Notes under the pieces: model-generated
What the model saw: only the letters and a program-made list of their open reading frames with translations
What the model was told of the DNA's origin: nothing
The model's database searches: none
DNA from: a virus
DNA: 62,697 nucleotides
Strand: one strand, 5' to 3'
Virus record (IMG/VR): IMGVR_UViG_3300034418_005398
Coordinates: 1 to 62,697 of that record
Made by a program: the position numbers and the translations under genes
Shown: positions 6,423-15,400 of the stretch, piece by piece
How positions within the stretch are numbered: the first letter of the stretch is position 1
How the letters are laid out: each line of letters begins with the position of its first letter

Positions 6423-7892
6423 ATGGCGCAAACCATAAAGTTAAAACGCGGAACAACCACCCCCACCACGAGTAACCTCGTGAGTGGGGAAGTGGCTATA
6501 GACACTTCTGCTCAAAAACTTTACATAAATGACGGCGGGACGGTTAAAGAAATTGGCGGCGGTGGCGGTGGAATAACCTATTCGCTAAAAACGTCTGCCT
6601 ATACCGCATCTGCTGGTGACGGCATTATTGCTGACAGTTCTGGCGGGGCGTTTACAATTACCCTGCCTGCAAGCCCCTCTACTGGGGACATTGTATCTAT
6701 AGTAGATGGCGCGGCTTGGGCGACTAACAACGTCACAGTAGCTCGTAACGGCTCTACCATTGAAGGCGCTTCTGAGGATTTGGTTTTAGACGTTAGCAGT
6801 TTGGGTCTTGATCTTGTATATGACGGGTCTACTTGGCAGTTATACCCCAGAAGCAGTGCGCAGTTGGCTACCACGGTGGGCATTGACGATAACGCTACAA
6901 CCACTGCCATTACGATTGATGCGTCAGAAAATGTTGGTATTGGCCATTCATCTCCTGTAGCAAAACTCGCTGTTTTAGGCTCTAGCAACGACACCGTTGC
7001 GGAAGCAAATGCAAACCTTTGCGTAGAAGGTGGTGGCGGCAACGGCATTATTTTTGGGACTCAGGCATCGTCTCCTTACAGGTCGTACATCCAGTCAGGA
7101 TTTGTATCTAACTTAAGTCTTGCAACGTATGACTTAATGCTTAACCCTGAAGGCGGCAAAGTTGGCATTGGTAAAAGCCCTGTAGCACAGCTAGACGTTG
7201 CAAACGGCACAACTTACGTGTCGTCTGGCGATTTTATTGCGCGCATACAGCAAAACACTAACGCCACTGGCAAAAGCGGTCTAAGCGTAATGAACGCATG
7301 GGCCTCTGCAACTTCCTCCATTTTTGAAGCCGCAATGGGATGGAACGGCACTGCCGAAGGGTATTATCCCGTTCACACTATTGATGGCCTAGGCCAGCAA
7401 GAAATTAAAATCTTTGATAGTGGTACGCACTATACGGTAGTAAATATAGTTGCGACATCTTCTGGCGGTGAGGTCAGAATTAGGGGCAACACAGATCGGG
7501 GTGCCTATAACCTGCAAGTAAATGGCTCAGGCGTTTGGGGCCAAGGTTCTTACATTAATGGATCAGATGCTCGCTGGAAAGATAACGTCCAGACATTAGA
7601 GTGCAACTGTTTAGATATTATAAATAACCTGCGATCTGTTTCGTTTACTTACAATGAAGCCTCTGGTGCATCTGATTTAACCACTCCGCACTTAGGCTTT
7701 ATTGCTCAAGAAGTAGAGCAGGCTACGGGAAATCATCCGTGGCTTTCTGGCTTGGTTACTGAAGACCCTGAAGGTTATAAAAGCATGGCTTACCAAGGAC
7801 TAATACCTATTTTGACTAAGGCCATCCAAGAGCAACAGGCTTTGATTGAAGTGTTGCAAGCAGATGTTGAGCAATTAAAAGGTGCTAACTAA
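6423..7892 (+). CDS. Tail fibre with C-terminal S74 chaperone domain
   Basis: This 489-residue protein opens with an Mtd-like domain (AQTIKLKRGTTTP, LVSGEVAIDTSAQKLYIN). Its last 110 or so residues are an intramolecular chaperone of peptidase family S74: SDARWKDNV at about residue 380, then LGFIAQEVEQ, and a coiled-coil end (ILTKAIQEQQALIEVLQADV). Such domains trimerise the fibre and then cleave themselves off using the Ser/Lys of the SDxRxK region. The mature fibre would therefore end near residue 380. It is likely a receptor-binding protein. Confidence 0.85.
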   Translation: MAQTIKLKRGTTTPTTSNLVSGEVAIDTSAQKLYINDGGTVKEIGGGGGGITYSLKTSAYTASAGDGIIADSSGGAFTITLPASPSTGDIVSIVDGAAWATNNVTVARNGSTIEGASEDLVLDVSSLGLDLVYDGSTWQLYPRSSAQLATTVGIDDNATTTAITIDASENVGIGHSSPVAKLAVLGSSNDTVAEANANLCVEGGGGNGIIFGTQASSPYRSYIQSGFVSNLSLATYDLMLNPEGGKVGIGKSPVAQLDVANGTTYVSSGDFIARIQQNTNATGKSGLSVMNAWASATSSIFEAAMGWNGTAEGYYPVHTIDGLGQQEIKIFDSGTHYTVVNIVATSSGGEVRIRGNTDRGAYNLQVNGSGVWGQGSYINGSDARWKDNVQTLECNCLDIINNLRSVSFTYNEASGASDLTTPHLGFIAQEVEQATGNHPWLSGLVTEDPEGYKSMAYQGLIPILTKAIQEQQALIEVLQADVEQLKGAN

Positions 7893-8293
7893 TGGCTAAC
7901 CTGTCTGAATTTGTTGTCAACAACAGCGTCTTTCCTTCAATTAATGATGCTGGAACCGGCGGTTTTGCTTTTAGCATTAACGAAGACCTGCAATGTAGAT
8001 TCTTTAAGGCGATAAAAGAACAGCAATATAGTTTTACTGGAACCGACATTACCCCCGACAACGGCACAATTCAATACAAAACTCTAACTGCAAATACCAC
8101 GCTTACTGAGTCAATTTTGAACGGGCAGTTTTTAACGCTTATGATTGATGACGGCGCAGGGTATACGGTTACGTGGCCCACTATATCTTGGGTCGGCGGT
8201 TCTGCTCCAACATTAGAAACAACAGGCTATAACATCATTGAGCTTTGGCAGGTTAACGGAACTTTGTATGGCGCATTTGTGGGTGCCGCTTAA
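7892..8293 (+). CDS. Fibre-cluster protein, unknown (133 aa)
   Basis: I do not recognise this protein with certainty. It contains NGTIQYKTLTANTTLTES and GYNIIELWQVNGTLYGAFVG, a beta-rich pattern seen at C-termini of phage fibre proteins. It overlaps both neighbours by one base (TAATG type), so it is translated in concert with the S74 fibre and the next gene. It may be a fibre tip or accessory subunit. Confidence 0.6.
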   Translation: MANLSEFVVNNSVFPSINDAGTGGFAFSINEDLQCRFFKAIKEQQYSFTGTDITPDNGTIQYKTLTANTTLTESILNGQFLTLMIDDGAGYTVTWPTISWVGGSAPTLETTGYNIIELWQVNGTLYGAFVGAA

Positions 8294-8940
8294 TGTTACG
8301 CAGTCGGATGCTTCGCGCCGCAGGCAACATTGGTGCCGAAATTGAATTTGTTGGCGCTACGTCAGCAACAGGCACAGCAGTTCCTAGTTTAAGTGGAATA
8401 ACCGGCCTTCAAGAAGGGGATTTAGTCATTACCTACGCGACCAGAGACCTTAGCTCTTTCACGTTATCGTCATCGGGTTGGTCTGGATGGACGGTTAATT
8501 TTCCGACTAGAGTTAATATTAATTCGATACATAATATCCCTGCTTATAAAATCATGGGCGCAACCGTTGATACTGGGCAGTCGTATACCATTGCTGTTCA
8601 GGCATGGACAGCAATTGCCTTTAGGAACGCCACTGTTGATAGTCCAGTTGTTACTAGCTATCTAGAGGGATTCGGATTGAGTCAAGACCCCCCGTCTATT
8701 TCTATAGCGACAGACGGAAGCGGGTTGGTTCAACTTTGTGCAATAGATGACGATGCTTCAACTCTTACGCCGTCTACTGGGTACACAAAAGCGGCAGAAG
8801 CACAAAACAGTGGCAACGGTAGTAATGCGCTGTGTTACAAACTAGGGCTTTCTGCTGGCACTGAAGACCCTGATTCGTTTTCGTGGTCAACCTCAGACAG
8901 CCTGTTTTACAGGGCATTACGCATTATCCCGTCATCGTGA
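8293..8940 (+). CDS. Putative adhesin / fibre tip protein (215 aa)
   Basis: After a short basic start (MLRSRMLRAAGN) comes a beta-rich region with LQEGDLVITYATRDLSS, GWTVNFPT and VDTGQSYTIAVQAWTAIAFRN. This pattern is common in phage tail-tip or jelly-roll appendage proteins. It lies between a small fibre-cluster protein and a fibre assembly-like gene, which favours a receptor-binding role. No catalytic motif is visible. Confidence 0.6.
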   Translation: MLRSRMLRAAGNIGAEIEFVGATSATGTAVPSLSGITGLQEGDLVITYATRDLSSFTLSSSGWSGWTVNFPTRVNINSIHNIPAYKIMGATVDTGQSYTIAVQAWTAIAFRNATVDSPVVTSYLEGFGLSQDPPSISIATDGSGLVQLCAIDDDASTLTPSTGYTKAAEAQNSGNGSNALCYKLGLSAGTEDPDSFSWSTSDSLFYRALRIIPSS

Positions 8941-8954
8941 GTAGAGGACAGTAA

Positions 8955-9446
8955 ATGAGCTACATAAAACTAAATAACGGGGTTGCAGAACAATATTCCT
9001 TTACTCAACTGCGACAAGACAACCCTAAAGTTTCGTTTCCTAAAGCACCCTCTAATGAGGTGCTGGCTGATTATGATGTATACCCTTACGAAACAGACCC
9101 TATTCCTGAAGATGCGCCTGTAGTAGAGGGATCGTTTTTTTATGAGCTTGATGGACAGTGGCGCAAAGGGTTTAACACAAGAGCGATCACTGATGAAGAA
9201 CGGCGTGAAGATATGATTGTATCGCCCCGCCAAGCACGGCTTGCATTAAATGCCGCTGGCCTGTTGACTAGTGTTGATGCGGCTATAGCGGCTATGGATG
9301 AGCCGGAAAAGACAATCGTAAGTCTTGAGTGGGAATACGCTACGGAAATACAACGCCTGTCATCATGGGTGATTTCAATGGGCGTTGCTCTTGGCCTTGG
9401 TGAAGATGAGTTAGACGCGCTATTTGATCTGGCAGCAACACTTTAA
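8955..9446 (+). CDS. Tail fibre assembly-like protein (163 aa)
   Basis: The N-terminal half reads like fibre-assembly proteins (SYIKLNNGVAEQYSFTQLRQ, then YDVYPYETDP). The C-terminal helical half begins SPRQARLALNAAGLLTSVD and contains EWEYATEIQRLSSWV, a signature I associate with phage proteins encoded after fibre genes. They are thought to help fibre folding or assembly. A small gene begins one base from its end (TAATG). Confidence 0.65.
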   Translation: MSYIKLNNGVAEQYSFTQLRQDNPKVSFPKAPSNEVLADYDVYPYETDPIPEDAPVVEGSFFYELDGQWRKGFNTRAITDEERREDMIVSPRQARLALNAAGLLTSVDAAIAAMDEPEKTIVSLEWEYATEIQRLSSWVISMGVALGLGEDELDALFDLAATL

Positions 9447-9565
9447 TGTTTGCAGCACTTATAGAGGGGGGTATGGCATGCAACGCGTTGGTAATATCTG
9501 TCGTAGTTGGGGCGCTAGCGTTCTGGATTATTTCGTGCGCTTTGGCGATGCAGTTTCTCAGTTAA
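9446..9565 (+). CDS. Possible 39-aa membrane peptide overlapping the next gene
   Basis: An open frame starting with an ATG that overlaps the previous stop (or at an internal ATG at 9473, directly after GAGGGGGGT) encodes a short peptide. It has one strongly hydrophobic stretch, LVISVVVGALAFWII, followed by SCALAM. IISC fits a loose lipobox. The frame overlaps most of its length with the gene at 9478-9765 in another frame. Nested small membrane or lipoprotein genes occur in phage lysis regions, but this one lies 1.6 kb before the holin. Coding status is uncertain. Confidence 0.35.
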   Translation: MFAALIEGGMACNALVISVVVGALAFWIISCALAMQFLS

Positions 9566-9765
9566 TTAACGTAGTTGTATTTTTTAGTATTAACCCGAAT
9601 GAATCCTTGTCAGGTAGGGCGTACAGGCAGAACGACATGTGGTTCTGGCGAGGGGTAGAAATAGCCATAAACGGGGCGTTTCGCGTGTTCCAAAAAGACC
9701 ACTGCAAAAAAGCCCATGAAAAAGATATGTCCAGAGCCGCAAAATTTCTAAGAAACGGCAAATAA
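9478..9765 (+). CDS. Conserved phage small protein (95 aa)
   Basis: The core INPNESLSGRAYRQNDMWFWRG, then DHCKKAHEKDMSRA, is a pattern I recall from small uncharacterised phage proteins encoded near lysis or tail genes. I chose the ATG at 9478, preceded by a strong GAGGGGGG ribosome site. A moderately hydrophobic stretch (SQLINVVVFFSI) is present. There is no certain function. The overlapping 39-aa frame at 9446 could be a partner or chance. Confidence 0.65.
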   Translation: MQRVGNICRSWGASVLDYFVRFGDAVSQLINVVVFFSINPNESLSGRAYRQNDMWFWRGVEIAINGAFRVFQKDHCKKAHEKDMSRAAKFLRNGK

Positions 9766-9796
9766 GCCGCCTCTAACCACCGCTGGGGAGAAAGCC

Positions 9797-10966
9797 GTGG
9801 ACATTACCGAATTATTGCCATATGCGCAGACAGACGCGCAACGAAAACTATTAACGCATATAGCGAAAAGCAACACTATTAAAGCCGCTATTAACGAGCT
9901 AGGCATAACGGAACGCTGTGGTCGCCGAATGCTGCAACGCGTTCGGAATAACGCCGCTAGACGGGGGTACTCTCCCGAACATGATATGGTTAACACCGTT
10001 CCCGACGGGTTTGTTGTGTCCGGGGTTTCTACTTATTACAACGACGAAGGCAAACCTACTGGGCAGTGGGTTAAGTCTAAACTCGCTGCGGAAGAACGGC
10101 TAACTGCGCTTCGCGAAGCTATTGAGGAGTTTGTAGCCGACTATAAGGGGATAGCTAAGCCGATTAAAGCGCCTAAACAGGGCGCAGAAGACATCGCGGT
10201 GGCCATTCCTTTTGGTGACCCGCACATTGGTATGTACGCTTGGGCCGAGGAGTGTGGCGAGGACTTCGACATAAACATAGCGCGGGCCGATCTGCTTTCC
10301 GCCGTTGATAAGCTAGTGGCGGCGACGCCTCAAGCGAATAAGTGCCTAATCGTTAATTTGGGCGATTTTTTCCACGCGGATAACATGTCTAACACCACTA
10401 GCAGGTCTGGGCATAGCCTTGATGTAGACACAAGGTGGTCTAAAGTACTACAATTAGGGTGTATGATAATGGTAGACGCTATAAAAATAGCGTTAAAAAA
10501 ATACCCTATAGTAGAAGTAATAAACGCTATAGGCAACCACGACGACCACTCTAGTATGATGTTGGCAGCGTTTTTAGACGCCTATTTTAGTGGCGAGCCT
10601 AGAGTCACTATACAGCCCACTACTTCTAAGTTCCATTATTTTGCCTTCGGTAAAACATTGATTGGCGTGACGCATGGTGATACCGTAAAGCCGGCTGACT
10701 TAGGTGAGCTAATGGCTACAGACAAGCCAGAAGAATGGGGGGCAGCGGAGCACAGATATTGGTATATAGGGCACGTCCACCACTCTAGGAAAATAGAGCT
10801 TAGGGGCTGTATGGTGGAATCGTTTAGAACGCTCGCAGCCAAAGACGCATGGCACGCTGCTAAAGGCTACAGATCGGGTCGGGATATGAACGCCATTGTT
10901 TTGCATAAAGACTTTGGAGAAATAGCTCGGTACCGGTGCGACATAAGGATGGCTAGGTATGGGTGA
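9797..10966 (+). CDS. Calcineurin-like metallophosphoesterase with HTH-like N-terminus
   Basis: This 389-residue protein carries the full metal-binding set of this superfamily: GDPHIG (about 140), GDFFHAD (about 189), GNHDDHS (about 246), THGD (about 294) and GHVHH (about 324). The family hydrolyses phosphodiester or phosphomonoester bonds using two metal ions. The N-terminus (SNTIKAAINELGITERCGRRML) looks like a helix-turn-helix, so the substrate may be DNA. The start is GTG with GGGGAG upstream. It sits between the fibre cluster and the lysis genes, an unusual place for a replication enzyme. A nuclease role in packaging, host DNA degradation or DNA ejection is possible but unproven. Confidence 0.85.
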   Translation: MDITELLPYAQTDAQRKLLTHIAKSNTIKAAINELGITERCGRRMLQRVRNNAARRGYSPEHDMVNTVPDGFVVSGVSTYYNDEGKPTGQWVKSKLAAEERLTALREAIEEFVADYKGIAKPIKAPKQGAEDIAVAIPFGDPHIGMYAWAEECGEDFDINIARADLLSAVDKLVAATPQANKCLIVNLGDFFHADNMSNTTSRSGHSLDVDTRWSKVLQLGCMIMVDAIKIALKKYPIVEVINAIGNHDDHSSMMLAAFLDAYFSGEPRVTIQPTTSKFHYFAFGKTLIGVTHGDTVKPADLGELMATDKPEEWGAAEHRYWYIGHVHHSRKIELRGCMVESFRTLAAKDAWHAAKGYRSGRDMNAIVLHKDFGEIARYRCDIRMARYG

Positions 10967-11147
10967 CGTAGTAGATTTGTCGGGGTGGCGCGGTGACGAC
11001 GCGTACGACCGGTATTGCAGCGAATGTGGCGCAGGCAGCTTTTCTTGGCAGACGTTTCATGGGGACGAAGAAAACCACGCTGTAGTATGCGTAGAATGCG
11101 GCGAGTACTACCTAATTTATGGCATCGAAAAAGAAGCTGATATATAA
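10959..11147 (+). CDS. Small zinc-ribbon protein (62 aa)
   Basis: Two CxxC knuckles, CSECG and CVECG, about 30 residues apart indicate a zinc ribbon. It overlaps the end of the metallophosphoesterase gene by 8 bases, so the two are probably translated together. It may be a nucleic-acid-binding or partner protein of the phosphoesterase. The inverted repeat TGATATAT/ATATATCA straddles its 3' end. Confidence 0.65.
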   Translation: MGDVVDLSGWRGDDAYDRYCSECGAGSFSWQTFHGDEENHAVVCVECGEYYLIYGIEKEADI

Positions 11148-11174
11148 TCGCACATAGGCGCAACCGATATATCA
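11138..11174 (+). other. Inverted repeat TGATATAT / ATATATCA before the lysis genes
   Basis: The perfect 8-base arms at 11138-11145 and 11167-11174 are separated by 21 bases and end 12 bases before the first lysis-cassette gene. It could be an operator or an RNA hairpin affecting lysis gene expression. TATAAT at 11143-11148 lacks a convincing -35 box. Confidence 0.4.
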
Positions 11175-11185
11175 CAGGGACTGGT

Positions 11186-11437
11186 ATGGATCAGGGTGTA
11201 GTTAATACTATTATAACGCTTACAGCAGGCGTTTTTGGCTGGATTATGAAGTCTCTGTGGGACGCCGTGCGCGATTTGCAGCAGGCGGACGACGATTTAG
11301 CCGACAAAGTGTCTCGTATTGAAGTGCTCGTCGCGGGCGAGTACGTCACTAGAGAGGAGCTTCGTGCGGAGTTTACGCGGCTACACACGAAGCTAGACAC
11401 TATCGACAACAAGTTAGATAAAAAGGCGGACAAGTAA
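11186..11437 (+). CDS. Lysis-cassette membrane protein (83 aa), possibly holin-related
   Basis: One N-terminal hydrophobic segment (VVNTIITLTAGVFGWIM) is followed by a charged coiled coil (LQQADDDLADKVSRIEVLV, then TKLDTIDNKLDKKADK). This one-helix plus coiled-coil layout is common for small phage proteins encoded beside holins, where they act as holin partner, antiholin or spanin-like protein. It lies directly before the 3-TM holin, with stop and start touching (TAATG). Confidence 0.65.
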   Translation: MDQGVVNTIITLTAGVFGWIMKSLWDAVRDLQQADDDLADKVSRIEVLVAGEYVTREELRAEFTRLHTKLDTIDNKLDKKADK

Positions 11438-11841
11438 TGCTGGCAGTTACCGATTTAATTGCGGGCATTTTTAAACCTGCCGCAGAGCTAGTAGACGAAC
11501 TGCACACTTCCGAAGAAGAAAGACTTAAAGCGCAGGGCCACCTGCTCGACGTTCAAGCCGCCGCGATGCAGCGGGTGTTTGAGTACGAAACGTCTATGCT
11601 TGAGGGCAAGGCCAAGATAGTCCATGCCGAAGCGTCGTCGAAGCACTGGTTAACAGCTAACTGGCGCCCCGTTACTATGCTGACGTTCCTCGGGTTAGTA
11701 GTAGCGCGGTGGTTTGGTTTTTCTGCTGAAGGGCTTACCCAAGAAGACTACGACGCGCTGTATAACCTTATCTCCATTGGAATCGGAGGTTATATTTTAG
11801 GGCGCAGCGGCGAAAAAATCGCCCAAACAATTAAGAAATGA
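11437..11841 (+). CDS. Holin, 3-TM type
   Basis: The protein begins with an amphipathic helical region (LIAGIFKPAAELVDEL) and a charged helix. It then has the characteristic HWLTANWRPVTMLTFLGLVV segment, and a last hydrophobic segment LISIGIGGYILGRSGEKI. This matches the 3-TM holin / gene-transfer-agent holin family (Holin_3TMs). It would form membrane holes that release the endolysin. Its stop overlaps the endolysin start (ATGA). At 134 residues it has normal length. Confidence 0.85.
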   Translation: MLAVTDLIAGIFKPAAELVDELHTSEEERLKAQGHLLDVQAAAMQRVFEYETSMLEGKAKIVHAEASSKHWLTANWRPVTMLTFLGLVVARWFGFSAEGLTQEDYDALYNLISIGIGGYILGRSGEKIAQTIKK

Positions 11842-12209
11842 GTTATTTCTCGCTTTCCGAATTGCAGTGCAAATGCGGCAAATGCGGCGGCGAGGTTTAT
11901 TTTGACGATGAATTTTTGGACATACTTAACAACATCCGTGCTGATTGCGGCTTCCCTTTGCCCGTTTCTAGTGGTTATCGGTGCTTTAAGCACCCTATAG
12001 AAGCCGCTAAGCCGGCGCCGGGGGCGCACGCGCAGGGTAGAGCAGTAGACCTTTTAGTGTATGGGGACAAAGCGTTGCGTCTTTTTGACGCGGCGCGGCG
12101 GTGTGGTATAAAGCGTATAGGCGCACACCAAAAAGGGCCGACTAGCGGACGATACGTCCACTTGGATACAAGCCTTACAGCGCCTTCTCCCGCTTTTTGG
12201 ACTTATTAA
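11838..12209 (+). CDS. Endolysin, M15-type peptidase
   Basis: This 123-residue protein is a single M15A-type peptidase domain, with SGYRC at about 46, then the zinc-ligand region HAQGRAVDLL, and VHLD near the end. Such enzymes cut the peptide stems of peptidoglycan as carboxypeptidases or endopeptidases. It has no signal peptide, consistent with holin-dependent export. CKCGKCGG near the N-terminus is typical of related phage enzymes (LQCKCGKCG). It overlaps the holin gene by four bases, forming a holin-endolysin cassette. Confidence 0.88.
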   Translation: MSYFSLSELQCKCGKCGGEVYFDDEFLDILNNIRADCGFPLPVSSGYRCFKHPIEAAKPAPGAHAQGRAVDLLVYGDKALRLFDAARRCGIKRIGAHQKGPTSGRYVHLDTSLTAPSPAFWTY

Positions 12210-12220
12210 GGACATATAAC

Positions 12221-12442
12221 ATGACCGCGAACGAACCCACACAGACTATTTCTATCGACGGTGTAGAGTACAACCCGGCTGAGCTATCCGCGCACCAAGC
12301 GTATTTGCTGAAGCAGATCGACGATCTACACAAAAAGGCTATGTCCCTACACTTTCAGCTAGACCAAGTAGAAGTAGCCAAGCGCGCGTTTGTAGGCGCA
12401 TTTAAAGAAGCTACGGTCCCCGAGGAGACTTCTGATGGCTAA
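12221..12442 (+). CDS. Small phage protein, DUF6447-like (73 aa)
   Basis: The pattern ISIDGVEYNPAELSAHQAYLLKQIDDL followed by a helical stretch resembles the DUF6447 family of small phage proteins (family call from memory). I chose the ATG at 12221 with AAGGA upstream. It ends inside the start of the giant fibre gene (8-base overlap). It may be a fibre or lysis accessory; function unknown. Confidence 0.6.
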   Translation: MTANEPTQTISIDGVEYNPAELSAHQAYLLKQIDDLHKKAMSLHFQLDQVEVAKRAFVGAFKEATVPEETSDG

Positions 12443-15400
12443 CCAAATTCTTCACCGCCGAGACACTGCGGCTAACTGGACAGCAACTAACCCTGTCCTT
12501 GGCGCAGGCGAGATCGGCGTAGAATCCGACACTAATACGTTTAAGTTGGGCGACGGCACTACGGCATGGGCTAGCTTAGACTATTTCTCTGGCGGTGGAG
12601 GCTCCGAAATCGACGCTGTGGCTACCTATACGGTAGGCGCGGGCGGGGACTTCGCTACGGTAGCCGCACTATCCGAGTATTTTTTGGCGCAACGCCACGC
12701 GACCGCGTGGGAAGTATCGGGTAATAATCGCCAACGAGCCGGTTTTATTACCGTTGATTTACAGGGTTTGAACCACGATCTAGGCACCGCCTATATAAGT
12801 TTTGAGTGGTTCGGTTCGTGGCTCGTCTTTACAAATGGCGCTATTGGCAACGGCACGCTGGTGTTCACTAACACTAATGTACGCTTTGCAAACGCGTTCG
12901 CCGCTGGGTACGCGGGCAATACACTGGGCTTGCAAGCTAACGGCGCCTTTTTGTTCGATAGCAACGACGATACTAACTCGTTTAGTAATTTAAGCGTCGT
13001 GTATATAAATCGCGGCTCTTACCTACAAATCTGGAATGCGTACACCAACCCAGTAGTCGCCACTGGCGATTTTACAGCGGACACGGGGTCGGTTATTTAC
13101 GTTGCCAGTAACACTTTTAACTGCCGCTCTATCTATTCGTACGACGACAGCCATGTACATATTCTTCCCAGCACCAGCCCCGAGCTTTCTAATTCGGCGA
13201 ATGCGATAAGCGCTGCCCGCCACTCGTCCGTGCAAATAGACAACCACCCTGTATCCGCAGCGGCAGGGCGGCTAAGCGTCAGCCTTGGGTCTAGTGTCAT
13301 TTTTGACGCTCCGCTTGGAATCAACCTTTTTGGCAACGCCTCTGGAACCAGCACCATTTCAATGGGTAGCAGCGTTAAGTCCAGAACGGATTTGACCGTA
13401 TCCCACGCGCTTAGCGTTACTTCAGCGAGCACAGTAGAGGTAGTCGGCACTGCCACCGTCTCTGGCGTCAAAACTGTTCAGGATTCTTCTGCGTTAATCG
13501 ACTCTACCAACTCGGTTGAGCTTCACCCCGGCTTACCTACGTCTGACCCAAGCATTTCTAACGCGCTGTGGTCTAGTAGCGGGGTGCTTATGCTATCTGG
13601 AGGCACGCCTCCTAGCTCGTACACCAACGCTGACGTTGATACGCACCTAAACACCAGCACGGCGACAGCGAATCAGGTGCTTGAATGGGATGGCGCAGAC
13701 TACGCTTGGGTAGACCAATCAGCGTCGTTAGTAACCAGTGCAGACCCGCTAAACCTTACCGCAGCTTTAGGCTCAGCACCGGGCAGAGTCAATACTTTTG
13801 AGTTTAACGGAAACCTCACTGACGCTCAAAGCGCGGAAACTTGGACGTTCACCGGAACCGCAAGTTACGCTAATGATAGAAATTCGGTTGCTAGTAGCGC
13901 GTTGACATTAGGCTCGGGCGAGCGCCTATACAAGAGCACACCGCTGGTCGGGCCTAACGATACCGCATGGTTTGTTGGCTTTTGGTTTAAGTCAGATGGC
14001 ACGAGTTTCCCCTCTAACGGAAACCTGTTCGGTACGGGGTTTACTTCAAACCTGTTACACATCGGCACAACCCTCACTAACAGTACAACGGCAAGCCTAA
14101 GTCTGGCGGACTACACTTCTGGCTGGACAAGAGTTGTAGCTACTATTCAGCCAGTATGGACTGATTGGAACCACTACGCATTGCAGCGTAATGGCAACGT
14201 GTTGCAGTTGTTCTTAAACGGGGCGCTAGTTGCTACTGGTTCTGCGGCAGGTGATACCTACCCGGATGAGTGGTACTTAGGCCATTACACCGGAACGATG
14301 CAAGGGGACTACGATCAGCTTTACATACACGACCAAGCAATCATCACCAACACCAGTTCGCCGTTTAACACAGACAATCCGGGCGGTGGGGATGTAAAGG
14401 TAGGTGAGATCGACGTAACTGGAAACACGACTGACTCTACGATGGTATTTAAGCAGTACGAAAGTGGGGTTCTTACAAGTTATCCAATCTATAAAGACTC
14501 ATCAGTAGATGCTCACCTGAACACCAGCACGGCTACGGCTAACCAAGTCCTTAGCTGGAGCGGCTCGGACTACGTATGGACCGACGACCAGACTGGCGGC
14601 GCACCTTCTGGGCCTAACCCTACGCTTCTGCTGAAGGGCGACGTTTCTGTTACTCAGGACGACAGCCTGAATGGCTACACGTTCACGACTACTGGCGCGC
14701 CTGTGCTGGACACCGGGGACAAGCAGTTTGGGGCAGGCTCTATTGACTTCCCTACGGCTTCTAAAATCACAACCAACGAGACTTTAAACTTCGGTACTGG
14801 TTCTTTCTGTATCGAGGCTTGGCTGAAGCCAGATTCTGTAAGCGGGACGGTATACTGGGCGTCTAAGCCTGCTACGGGTAACTTTTGCTGGCTTTTTGTA
14901 AACCAAGGCGTACCCGGTATACACTACGCCGGGGCCGGTAGGAACCTGACGTCTAGCTTGTCTACGTCTGCATGGAACCACGTTGCGTTTGTATTCGACG
15001 GCACAAACCTCAAGGGCTACTTCAACGGCGTTGAGGAATATACTGCGGTGGATAGCTCCGACCTAGGCGACTTCGTCTGGGCCTTTGGTGGCACCGACGC
15101 AGGTGTGTCCGGTTCAGGTAGCTGGTATGACGGCGGTATTGACGACTTACGCGTCACGTTAGGCGACCCGGTCTACACCGGTGCCTTCACGCCTGCCGAG
15201 CACCCAATACCCGTGGCTAACCCGCTGGGTACGGACGAGACGGACGTTACTATTACGTCTCCCGCTAACGGCGAGGTACTTACCTATAACGGAAGCCAGT
15301 GGGTCAACGCGGCAGGCGGCGGCAGTCTCTGGACAGATAACACAACGTACTACAATGCGGCTGTAGACGGCATCGTTGTAGGTGACGCTGGCGCTCCTAA

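Noticed and set aside
4273-7892. Possible diversity-generating retroelement because of Mtd-like fibre domains
   Set aside because: No reverse transcriptase gene and no template/variable repeat pair with A-specific differences were seen.
11143-11148. TATAAT before the lysis genes as a promoter
   Set aside because: No acceptable -35 hexamer and no extended -10 TG at the right place.
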